Of a stretch of DNA of 64,000 nt, positions 54,002-64,000 are shown piece by piece. Under the pieces are notes generated by a model. The model saw only the letters and a list, made by a program, of their open reading frames with translations. It had not been told where the DNA came from and did no database searches. Within the stretch, counting starts at the first letter, position 1. Each line of letters opens with the position of its first letter. Origin of the DNA: Neoscytalidium dimidiatum (Eukaryota; Ascomycota; Dothideomycetes; Botryosphaeriales; Botryosphaeriaceae); contig CM074700.1 in assembly GCA_037367355.1 (NCBI GenBank), forward strand, positions 806,001-870,000, read 5' to 3'. A program made the translations under genes and the position numbers.

Positions 54002-57000
54002 TCAGGTCTACGGCATCATCTTCACGTCCTTTCCCAGACGTGTGCGCCTGTTGGCGTCTGCATGACGAAGGCCCTGCCAAAGGTGGTAAACCCAACATCG
54101 TACTAACTATAGGCCCGGGTACGATGTGGACTGACTTTGTCATGTGTTCTGATGCGACACGAGACGCGTTACCGTGTAGAGTAGTCTTTCAAGCTCCTCA
54201 AGCAGTCTACCCTCGTTCGTGCCGATGCGGAGAATAGGATGTGTTTAGTCATTCTGACGTTCCCACTTTTCTTGTGCGGCCACCCTATCACTCAGCTCAA
54301 CTAACGGTAGGCTCCTTTGGAACGTTGACTGCCCACGCTCCTCGTAATCGTCTTTTGATGAATTCCTTTAGTATCGTCGGAAGGGTCTCCGCAGCGCATG
54401 GCACGATGAACACAGGCCACATTCCGTGAGGAGAATTTCAATCCCGAGACAGCTAAACTGTTCGCTGGTCCTGCAATCGATCGAATGCACATGGCGAATC
54501 GTAGTACCCTTCCCAGTAAGGAGATTTCAAGCTCATGAAAGCCTCAGGTATCGTTGGAATCATTCCAGCTACCGACACATTCCTTTCGCCGCCGTTGGCA
54601 TAAAGTGCGAACTACGATGACGGGTGTACCCTGCATTCGCGCCTCAACGTGCCACATCCCGAACCAAGGTCTAGCAGTTAGCTGCTAACTGCATTTACGG
54701 GCGAAGCGTGGGTAAAACCCGTGGCCCGCAAGCGCGGTAGTCGAAAGTTGTCGAACCGGTTCTCCACGAACCGACGAGCGGCAGGGGCACGGGACAGGAG
54801 ATACTTCCGTAGCGTACGGTGGCACTTCCGTCAGGGTACAATTGGCCGCCCTATGGTGGATGACGTTAAAGACGAACTGGTGGGCATCGGCCACCGCCGT
54901 CACGAGGGGCACCAGTAGCAGAATTTCGGATACCGAGTTTCCCGACGACACCGCTAATGCCACTCCTTCATCGTCATCGAAGGAAGCACTCATCTCCGTC
55001 CCATAGCCCTAGAGAGCGGATGCGATGTATTCATAGCCTTCGCCGTGCATTAACGCTCTCAGCGCAATACGCGTTATGCAATTAGTGTGACATCCTGATA
55101 TAGCATGAAGATTGTGGCCCGGTGCAGAACCCTTGGTCAATTAATGGGCCCTTGGTGTTGATGCATGGGTAGACGGGCTGATGGGATCTGGAAATCGAAT
55201 CGGCATCGCCGCCTCTGACTCGACAAAAGTCAGGCCATAATTGGCTATTGGCCAGCATGTGTGTCCATTTGTAGCGAAAGCAGCACTTCTCCCCGAGAGA
55301 GCAGCCAGAAGCGCGTTTCGTCCGCGACTCGTGCAGTGGATATCCAAGCTCTTCCATGACCAGCCCAGGGCCCTGTTGCGCATAGTCGCGTGGCCACCAG
55401 GCCCAACGTGCACTGCCAGCGCGCGCGAAGCAGGGCGCGAGCGCCCGACGTATATATTGCGCCGCTCCCTCCCTCCCGCGCACCACACAGGCGTTCGTCT
55501 GAATCACTTTCTTTCCTTGGCGTCTCGAAATCGCTCCGCCGAGAACTCGGAAATGGTGTTGATGAAGCGTCCGAGCACCCATCTCCCACCCCTCCAAAAG
55601 CGGAAATCTCCGATGCGAAACCGAGCGAGCATTCACCCTTCTCTTCTTCTTCGTCTCACATGACCTGTGCAATCGGCCATCCCCAATCCGATCTGCAACG
55701 CGCAAGAAAGCGTCTAAACATCGGCTCGTGTCGGCACTGAGGTCTCAATATAAGGATTGAATCTTATCCTTCCATGCATGCTAATGTGCGTATAATGTGC
55801 CGACATGCGCGTTTCGTCGGTCAAGTAAGTTATTCGCCATTTCTTCCATTGCCTCTTCCCCACCATGTAAACCTCGAACCATACATATCCTAGGATGAAA
55901 GAAAGTCTCCACTGCGGGTGCAGCCGCGCCGCAATATAGGCGAAAAGCAGTTATTCGTCGACAAAAAGAAAGAGGAGGAAACCAGACGCAAGGCACAGCC
56001 AAAAAAAAAAAAAAAAAAACAAGAAGAGCAGGTAAATCGATTTAACCCTACCATTTCATGCTCGGCACCGACGACGGAGCGAAGACCACCTCCCCGTCGC
56101 TACCCTTTGGTGAGTCCATTCGCCTCATCAGGCTGTAAATGGAATATTTTCTTGGCGTCCGCGCGAGAGGAGCCAAGGGGAGGGGCTTGTCGCCTTGTCG
56201 CATCATCATTAACGTCAGCGGCAGCAGATCGCTTCATCACTGCCCATCTCTACATACGCAATTATCCTATCCACACGCGCCCTTTGTCTCTGCAAATAAC
56301 GGGGCTTGAACATATCATTCTGCGTATTTGAAAGTACTTCTTTGCTAACGACTTCGCACATTTCAGGGCAGGCAGGAATGAATTCTGAAAGCAGCCCAGC
56401 AGGCACGAAAAGCGTGACAGCCAGGCTGGGGACAGACGAGGATCGCCCAAGCGAGACGAACACGGTGAAAGCCACCGCCGATCTGACGTACTACCTTGCA
56501 CGCCGTCGCAAGCCGCGCCACTGATTGGCTCCCTGCTCCCCGCCATGACGTTGACTTTGCGAGGGTATGGCCTCATCGGCCAAAGTGACCAGCTCCGCGG
56601 TATATTGTCGTTTCGCTCCAACACTATCACTCCTCATGTCGGACTGATGCCCGCTTCCGCCGTGTTCGCTCCGGCTCCCCTCGTGCAACCTTTCTGCATC
56701 TCGGACTAAACATGTCGTTCGAATGATGTCCTCATTATCCTATTTCTGTGGGCCGCGATGTTCCTTAGAATACAAGACGCCTCCCTAATCCTCATCAATC
56801 CGATAACTTATAGCCATCCGATATGAGAGATGCATCGTCCGAATTCCTAGAATGCGCATCAAAACAAAAGACCTCCATCATGCCAAAGGTTCGTATACCC
56901 GTCCTTCATGTATTCCCACTCCTGTAACTCCAACTCCAGTGCTTCAGTCACAGCGAACTCCGGCTGTTATTTAGTGTTCCGCCGTCATAGACAAGAATCT

Positions 57001-57079
57001 GACAAATGGTGCAGCACGAGGAATCTCGCTATGCATCGCCGCCCACGCCACCCATTCGCCAAGGAAAAAGGAAATCTTT
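54002..57079. other. 3.1-kb intergenic region with a perfect palindrome
   Basis: This region lies between convergent genes. It contains the 19-base inverted repeat at 54674-54692 and an A19 tract at 56001-56019, flanked by GA-rich sequence. Frames up to 207 codons (55082-55705, minus) have no recognisable product and lie in GC-rich DNA open on both strands. No transposase motifs were found. Confidence 0.5.
54674..54692. repeat. Perfect 9-bp inverted repeat around one base
   Basis: GCAGTTAGC, then T, then GCTAACTGC form a near-seamless palindrome with nine-base arms. It lies in the 3' region after the reductase gene. It could be a factor-binding palindrome, a hairpin in a 3' UTR or a footprint of an excised element. 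Confidence 0.6.
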
Positions 57080-58156
57080 TCATGCCTGCTGTAGCATGTC
57101 CGTCCACTGCTCAGCCATCGCATCGTCTGGTGCAGCCGACTTAGAGCGCAGACTTCCGAAGTCACTCGACTCGGTGCCTGCTCGATTCGCCACCCTTTCC
57201 GATCCTGTTGGACTTCGGCCCATGAACGCCCTGGAACTGGATCCAGCGAAGCTCAGATTAGGTTGAGAGAACGGGTCATGGGGCTGAGGCGGCCCCGACA
57301 AAGATGTAGCGGGATCAGATCCCAAGCGAGCCCGCATACGGACTTTCTCTGCTTCAACGGCAATGAACTCGTCGATGGGGCTGTATCCGCAGTCCGAATG
57401 CTGAAAAACCAGATTCTTGAGTTCGTACAGCGTATTGTTCAGCATGGTCGCCTCCGCTTGAAGAAACTTGTTTCTAGCTGACAGATTTCGGAACTCCTCA
57501 TCAAGCTTCGTCATCCATTCCTTTTTCTTCTGACGGCACTTGTGCGCAGCGACGCGGTTCCTCTCGAGAAACTGGTCGCGTTTCGCCTTCTCCTCTGGAT
57601 CTAGGTCTTCCTCATCAACGGTCTGGACGGGTTTCCTGCCTCGCTTCCTGGAGGAAGCAGAGTTGCTGGCCTTATTTGACCTCTTCCGCTTGTTGTCGGT
57701 CTTCACATGCTCCATCGATTCTTCAAACTTCGCTGGTTTGTTCATTTCCCCATCTTCAGACAGTTCTGACTTCGGTGGAACGGACTTCGGGGAAAGATCA
57801 TCCGGAGGTGTGACTTGGCCATGCTGGCTACGTGCATTTGATAGGGATGCGAAGATGGTTTGGGGGGCGAAGAATTGTTCCGACATGTTATTTTGATCTT
57901 CGAACATGGAGAGTTCGTTACCGGAGAGGACGCTTGGATGGACCGTTGTCTGCTGCACGTTTCCACTGAATGGAGCCGTCGTGGTGGGGTCGAAGGTCAT
58001 CATATCGTTTCGGGAAGACAGGGCGAACTTCGTGTTCGTTTCGTCGGCACTGCAATTCACAGCTGTGAACGGCAAGGGGGTCTCTGTGAAGCCCGCAAAA
58101 CTATCGACACGAGTGCCGTGGAGGTGTGACCCTAAGGTATATTTGGTGTCGGTCAT
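57080..58156 (-). CDS. ATF/CREB-type bZIP transcription factor (Atf1/AtfB-like)
   Basis: This single-exon gene encodes 358 aa from MTDTKYTL at 58156. The basic region (about 192-213, RDQFLERNRVAAHKCRQKKKEW) carries the N-x-x-A-A-x-x-C-R core that reads CRE sites, with a leucine-type zipper at 216-250 ending in HSDCG, as in fungal stress ATF/CREB factors (Atf1/Atf21, AtfA/AtfB). KRKRSNK and RKRGRKP are likely nuclear localisation signals. Several TPP and SPK sites suggest MAP-kinase (Sty1/Hog1) input, as known for the family. The N-terminal half is acidic/Ser/Thr-rich and activation-like. The frame is open for another 194 codons upstream to 58738, but this contains two GTAAGT donors and Arg/Pro-rich text, so I read it as a spliced 5' leader. 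Confidence 0.9.
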   Translation of the reverse strand: MTDTKYTLGSHLHGTRVDSFAGFTETPLPFTAVNCSADETNTKFALSSRNDMMTFDPTTTAPFSGNVQQTTVHPSVLSGNELSMFEDQNNMSEQFFAPQTIFASLSNARSQHGQVTPPDDLSPKSVPPKSELSEDGEMNKPAKFEESMEHVKTDNKRKRSNKASNSASSRKRGRKPVQTVDEEDLDPEEKAKRDQFLERNRVAAHKCRQKKKEWMTKLDEEFRNLSARNKFLQAEATMLNNTLYELKNLVFQHSDCGYSPIDEFIAVEAEKVRMRARLGSDPATSLSGPPQPHDPFSQPNLSFAGSSSRAFMGRSPTGSERVANRAGTESSDFGSLRSKSAAPDDAMAEQWTDMLQQA

Positions 58157-61100
58157 TGTGACGGTACGGTGGACAAGGGCACCGGTTTGCGTGGGCGCTA
58201 CTCTGGTAAGAGGCTTTCGAGGTCCTTGCTTTGGATGATGCACGCACGGCTCCACGATATTGACTCTTGGTTCGGTCACAAGTGAGGTGAAGGCGCGCCA
58301 AAGCTGATGGAAGGCGTCGAGAGCAGTCGGCCTTGTGCACTGTGCTGGTGTTGGGAAGGAGCTATAAGGCGGTAAGGTATTTGGTTTTGGAATGTGCCTA
58401 ACGGATTGCCAAGCGACAGAGGGACTGCGGAGGGAGGTGATGGTTCGACTTACAGCATGCAGCAGTGGCGATGGACCGGGTTCCTTTGGTCGCAGCTTGC
58501 CGGTATGATGTAAAGGAGACAGCTCCGATTGGCAGGGGTATTGTTTGCGGCGGGACTTTCTCGGTGGTGAAGCTTGCAGCCTGATGACGAGCGAGGTCAA
58601 CGAGAAGCCCAGGGGTGGCGCAGGCCTCTGGAGAGATGTCGATCGCGGCGTATGAAATGTGGAGGAAGCAGGAATGCGACTTACTTGAACGGACAGCGAA
58701 CAGCGCAAGACGGCGACCAGGATAGCGAGCGCACGCACACGTAGCAGGCTGCGGCAGACGTTGAAGGTGGCGAGAAAGAGGTAGGGTCGAAAGTGAGCGA
58801 GGGTGTGGCGCGCGGGGAACGACTGCTAGCTACCTGGACGGAGGGGCCTTGGTCCTGGGCTCGCTTGGAGGGGCAAACACGGTTCGTCCGGCTTGCGACG
58901 CGTGGTACGAGGGCAGGGCAGAACGGACTGCAGCGAGGCCGCAGACAATGGACGGGTACCGTGTTTGGTAGTCGGAGTCTCTTCCGACAGTGATGGGATA
59001 TTATGAAAAGAAGAGGGCAAAAGCAAAGGTCAGGATGGGATTTGGTGTTTCCGCATGGGCAAAACAGGAATGCGAGCTTGGAGGACGCGACTAGGATGCA
59101 GGCGCTAGGGCGGTGGTAGCGCGCCACGACGACTTCCACGGCTCCGATCTCCCAGCGAATTCTTGATTGCCACCTACCCGACAGCACCGACACCAAACTT
59201 CAGCGCGAGCGAACACCCGCCATTCTCCACGGTACTCGACGGGTCGCCCCTCCATGCCTTCGGCCACCGTCGTCGGCCGCACGGCGGTGCAGCATGCGGC
59301 GCGGGGCACCTTCCTTGTTATCTGAGCTGCGCGCCCCGCTACCACATCGCGTCAAGCTGCACCGCCTTGCATCAGCCAAGCCCTAGCCCGGCTGATCCTC
59401 TCCCCATGCGTCCATTGCTTCAACAACCGGATCAGCACTTTCGCTACCACTCTTTCTGCGCTTCCGCACCCACGACTCAGTGTTGATTGCTGGATCCCAC
59501 CTGTTGAAGATCGGAACGTCTGGGGTGGCCTAAGCCCTTCCCCCCCCCCCTTCCTTCAGCACTGAGGTCTCCTAACAGCCAGCTTACAGGGCTGTCGAAC
59601 ACTCCTCGCTGGTTTTCGCTCGTCGTTTGGGGGAGATGACACGGCGTTCTTCGAAGATGTGTCTTCTCTCACGACTGCTAACCATTGTAGAAACAACAAT
59701 CCTGGCAACAAAGGGCACCCGGGCAGTCGTATGTTACGATTTGGTCTCCCGGGATGTCACTATGGGAGTGGCATGCCAAGTTTCGGAGCAATAGATGTCT
59801 GCGTCTCGGAGCTGGCAAGCTACGCACTCGTGTGAGATCACCACGATGACGACAGTTATGACTCGAAGTCTGCATGACTGACTGACATTTCATTTCCTCC
59901 AATTTTATCCGCGGGCACAAAGCCTCGCTCCGCAATCCTTGGAGACGCTTGTGCAGGTGTTGGACCTTTTCAGCTAACGCGCAGCACCATGATCCGGTGA
60001 ACCTTCACATTTTGAATGTTTGCAGATAGCATCGCATGAAAGCCCAATTTGTAAGCTGGAAAGGTTTCAATTGAACGGCAAGTGTGTGGCTCAGTAAAGA
60101 GTGGTTATCTTTATTCCTTCCGCTCGCAGCGAGTTATGAAAACGCCTTGTTCGCAGGACCGCTTTTATCGGCTGCCGGTGGCGAGGTTCGTCCGTGGCCA
60201 TGCTTTGTGGCATATGGTTGGCTGGACCTGGGCCCGGCTCGGGCAGATGATTCGTCCGGCACTGTCATCCGCGCAGCAAGTGACGGCACGCACCAGCCGC
60301 TATCAGGGTTTATGTTCCTGGTTGATTATGGTGGGGACGCGCCTAATGTGTGCGCTTGTCGCCGTTAGCCCGCTTCGCTCTCTCAGCCCTCCACTCACCA
60401 TAGGCTGTAGCTTTCGTTTGCGCTCCACTGAATCGAGAATTGATTTCTTCGTAGAATAATAGAGATGAAGAATGCAGAACTTGCATCCTAGGCCGCCCCA
60501 CTCTGTGCCTATGCCCGTCAATCACAGATTGCGAAGCTTGCATCTCGTCTAGAAGCCACAAACGTCATATTCGAAAAATTGATAAGCAGTGAGACTTCCT
60601 ACTAACTTATTCATTTTTGTTTCAAAAAAAAAAAAAGAAAATGGTTTAGAAGATTACACTTGAGGGAAATGCGGAACTGCGACCGCGGTGATGCAAACTT
60701 TCCATGGGCAGTGGCGCTCGCTGACCCACGGAAGTGGGTGCAGGGAACCGCACAAAGGTGGGCGCGAGGGATCATGACTGGCGTGGGCGGATTCGCCAAA
60801 TGTTGCACCATGGTCTCACACAACGACCTGAAGAAATTGCAGCTACGGCGCGAGAGGCTCGCCGCGAGTGTGGCCCATGCCAATGAACGCTCCTCTTCCC
60901 CAGGTTCTGGCCGGCATTTTGTGCCGGCCAACCCGCGATAGCGAGCAGAGCCGCCAGCCACAAGCCGCAAGCCGCTTCACGGGCGTTGTGCGGAGTCTTA
61001 GCTCCAGCGGAAACTAAGCGAGTCTTGGGCGGGGCGCCGGCATGATTTCCGCTCCACCCCACTCTTTGTCTGTTTCAGGAAACGTGGCCTCGCTTGCGGC

Positions 61101-61270
61101 TTTAAGCACAGGCCTATGACCCTGAAGGCCGGCCGACACCGACTCGCAAGCCGCTGCCGCCGTTCATCATCCACCTTGCTAGCAACCACATCACGCTGCG
61201 TCCGGATCGCCCCTCCCCAGCTTCGCGGGGAAGTGAGGCCTCGCCGATCCATCCATCGCGCCCAGCCTCC
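58157..61270. promoter_or_regulatory. 3.1-kb divergent region bZIP / Sec2-domain gene
   Basis: This region is dominated on the left by the probable long, intron-containing leader of the bZIP gene (58157-about 59150). The rest has no supported gene. There is an A13 tract at 60624-60636. It should contain both promoters. Confidence 0.45.
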
Positions 61271-62109
61271 ATGGCTACCACCACGCTCATCGCGACCGCT
61301 GCCCCTGGCTTCGCCCGCCCGCCCCAACTCTCCACCACGGCGTCGTCTTGCCCTGCTTGCGGCACGGCTGTGCCGCACCTATCGGAGTTGTCGGAACATG
61401 CGGCCCAGCAGAGGATTGTGGAGCTGGAGAAACAGGTCCGCATGTTGACAGAGAAAGCTTCCACTGCTGGTATGTTCTCGACTCCTGGCCTCCGCCCTAC
61501 CCCTACAAGGCCCCAACTCTGGTCCATACCTTGACTGATTCTTACCCCACTGCAGTCGATAAACTAGCGGATTACGAAGACGAACTACGCCACCTGAGAG
61601 CTCTGCAAGCCAAATTTGCCGCTGCTTCTGTTGACCCCTCGTCAACTCCCAACGTTTCTGCTGTAACACCTGCCGGCGAAGACAACAGGCCACGCACAGC
61701 AAACCCTGCAGGCCCCGGCACCCGTACATCCCGTATTACATCTCTACTTGGCCGCCGCAAGTCATCATCCTCAATATCCGCTGGCATCCCTCCCACTGGC
61801 GTCGTTCCTCCGCTGCCCGGAGCCCCACTACAGGAGCAAGAGCTTCGCAGCGCGCTCGAGAAAGAGAGAAGTCTGCGACAGGAAGCAGAAGGGAAAGTGA
61901 CAGCTATGAGCAGCGAACTCGAAGAGCTCACCGCGACGCTGTTCTCACAAGCCAACGAAATGGTAGCAGAGGAGCGTAGAGCTCGTGCCAAGCTGGAGGA
62001 GCGGGTCGAGTTACTGGAGAAAAGGGACAAGGACAAGAGAAAGCGGCTTGAGCGGCTGGAAAATGCTGTACAGCGCATCGAAAGGGTCCGTGGTCTCCTC
62101 ACGCCGTGA
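61271..62109 (+). CDS. Sec2-type Rab GEF N-terminal domain protein
   Basis: Two exons (61271-61469, 61556-62109) give 250 aa. The N-terminus contains a C-x-x-C pair (SSCPACGTAVPHLSELSEHAA) and a short coiled segment. After a Ser/Pro-rich middle (SRITSLLGRRKSSSS), the C-terminal half is a long coiled coil: ELRSALEKERSLRQEAEGKVTAMSSELEELTATLFSQANEMVAEERRARAKLEERVELLEKR. The ELEELTATLFSQANEMVAxERR stretch is the signature of the Sec2p/Rabin GEF domain, which activates the exocytic Rab Sec4 on secretory vesicles. Yeast Sec2 is 759 aa; this protein ends soon after the coiled coil and is a short member. A function in Rab activation is inferred from the domain. Confidence 0.88.
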
Positions 62110-64000
62110 TATCTCCAGCCTATGGGAGGATCTCTTTGGTCCTCAACACACCCCCATTACAATTACCCTGGTCAGCTTTACGAGTATCAAGGTCGACCCT
62201 GAACAGGCTCGTCCGAAAAGGCCCAGTGGAGCTGCCGTCATTCTGGCTTCATTTAGCCTGCAACACGCGCAAGGTGGGCAGTCTCTACACGGTTGTTTAT
62301 GTAACTGGCATACGGCCACCCGAGATCTGCTACATCCCTTCGGCTGATGACACTCCTTGGCCATGGCTATGTGCCTTAAAGTGGTTCACATATCACCATA
62401 TGTGGTGTCGCACACCCGAAATCATCGGGCCTGCGTTGATCGAACGACTTCACATCCCAAGGATTCAGCTGTAGAGGTTCCAGAGAATGAGAGCTGGGCT
62501 CCATCGATGAGAGGGGGATCAAGAGAAGGCCAAGTTTCGCCAGTCTGATACTGTAAGCCTGACTACTTTGAAAACGGCTGATACATTGAGGATTTAGAAT
62601 CAGAGGGTTATCGGATTTGGTCTTGAGCAGACGCTGTGCATGTGGATAGAGATGGCAGTTGGCCATGTTGTCTGAGCCGATTTTCTTGAGAAGCCGGTCG
62701 ATCATTTTGAGACGTGTTCCTCAGAGCCACATTGCGTCAGAGCGCGTCATTGGTGTTGACATCCTGCATCGGTCCTACTGAAGTCTGACTGGCAAGGGGT
62801 ATTCCGAGAGTGGTCGAAAGTTGCTCAAGTCGGAGTCCCTTCCGTGCAATCTGAGTCACGTAGGGCCGGAAGAAGTTCTCCGTGTGATCTGCGTGAGAAT
62901 CGCCACAATTGGGGGATGTGGCTGCGGTAGCGAGCAAGAGCATTAGTCAAAAGGGCCAGGTGATGGTCCACTTCAACATCTTATGGATCGAGCCAGCGTA
63001 ATGTTATCAACGATCTGAAAACTAGAAACTTCGTATCCCGATAGCCGATCATCGATCAGGCCTACAACAACATGAGATTCGTGAATGGAAGCGACGGAGA
63101 AAACGCCGTCCTGCGCGGAGCCGCAAGTTCTCCACATATTGTTTATCTACTGAATGAAGTCACAAGTATGAAGAAGGTTGACGTAGATCTATTTATCGTG
63201 TGATGTCCACGTGGAGCTGCTCACAAATTCAACTTGTGGGCACTTATCTCTTCACCTCAGGATGAGTCAAGTCCTTTCCTCTATTACTCAGTGCAGGTAG
63301 ACAGCTAGCTCATTCCCGATACATCCACAGTCAGTGAATTGCCCCCTCTGCAGAATCAAAGGTAAGTGGCTTATGTGTTAACTCCTTTTGTTCTTGGAAG
63401 GCTAGTTCGGGAAGCACGATAGTCACCAAATAGAGGTTACCCCCAATGACTGCTCATGAGCATTTTCACGTGCACATGCCGTCCAATAGCCTCTCTCCTC
63501 ATTCTCATCCCCTCATCTTCTTCTTTCTGTCCTTTGTGCTTTCCCTTCCCCTGTCATAAAATTTCTCAGTTAACAGCTTCAGTGTGTCAATATCTTCCAA
63601 CTCGCCCAGCCACAATATAAACTCTCTCTTCCATACAGTATGCTCTCTTTTACATGGACAATGCTATTTTCTTTCTTTTTGACGGTGAAGTCGCCTTTTA
63701 CTCTCGGAGACAGAACATCCCCTGACCGTTCAATGGTTCCCACATGAGCTTCGTCATCTGGGAAGCTTAGTCCAATTACAAGGGGCATCTCACGTGGCGC
63801 GAGGGGCCGTTGAGATCCCTTTCAATCCCGCGGCAATCGGATTCCAGGGGTGGTACATTGCGCACGAGCGACATATGATCTACGGAGCTTTGGTGCAAGA
63901 AACTTGGAGAGAAGCAAATGCAATTTGAAGGTCGGCAAGCACGCATCTATTGGATGCCAATTTCCCCTCTCATTAACTCTGTGTGGTCTCCGCAACAACG
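62110..64000. other. Terminal 1.9-kb region, no gene seen
   Basis: Frames here are short and unmatched. The segment downstream of 62110 includes the Sec2-domain 3' UTR. Nothing supports a gene or RNA up to the window end, although the 5' end of a gene starting beyond 64000 would be invisible. Confidence 0.45.

Noticed and set aside
55082..55705. 207-codon minus-strand frame in the 54-57 kb gap
   Set aside because: Both strands are open here and the translation has no domain, signal or splice extension; no transcript evidence available.

Overview
This window is nuclear chromosomal DNA from a filamentous ascomycete (Pezizomycotina). The evidence is short introns (about 47-115 nt, GTAAGT-type donors, CTRAC branch points just before the acceptor), dense genes on both strands, and fungal-type products: PalH/Rim21, the SCF-associated RCC1/F-box factor, Mvp1, a two-domain FEX fluoride exporter, DUF6594, HAM1-like and a Sec2-domain protein. 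A class such as Dothideomycetes is plausible but cannot be proven from the sequence alone. I saw no virus, intact transposon, CRISPR array, rRNA or convincing tRNA.

Layout. 0-17 kb is a housekeeping block: the 5' end of a gene leaving the window (−), mRNA-decapping enzyme DCP2 (+), mitochondrial Fe-S assembly factor IBA57/CAF17 (+), a bestrophin-like channel (−), DCN1 neddylation ligase (−), an unrecognised gene overlapping the DCN1 5' end (−), sorting nexin MVP1 (−) and pH sensor PalH (−). 18-26.5 kb holds an NAD(P)-dependent extended SDR (+), an F-box/RCC1 protein (+), uracil phosphoribosyltransferase (−) and, divergent from it, the FEX fluoride exporter (+). A 2.7-kb gene-free stretch leads to a six-exon HAM1-like gene (29.2-32.1 kb, +), followed by a 3.7-kb gene-free stretch.

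35.8-45.8 kb looks more accessory: a secreted protein with an Ig/PKD-like module, a caspase-fold protein with its His/Cys dyad, a small 107-aa three-exon gene, a DUF6594 membrane protein, a secreted HExxH metalloprotease and an orphan gene. 46.5-51 kb returns to core metabolism with NAD kinase and adenylosuccinate lyase (both −). A zinc-type alcohol dehydrogenase-like reductase (+) lies at 52.8-54 kb, an ATF/CREB-type bZIP factor (−) at 57-58 kb and a Sec2-type Rab-GEF-domain protein (+) at 61.3-62.1 kb, separated by 2-3 kb intergenic regions.

Most gene models were spliced by hand from frame continuity, splice signals and recalled family conservation; exon coordinates are in each entry. The observations most worth a second look are an apparent alternative first exon of DCN1 that would swap its UBA domain for a basic nuclear-localisation-like peptide, the caspase/DUF6594/metalloprotease neighbourhood, an intron that splits the HExxH zinc motif of the protease, and the run of 14-20 nt micro-exons at the start of adenylosuccinate lyase. 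All are inferences from sequence and need transcript data.
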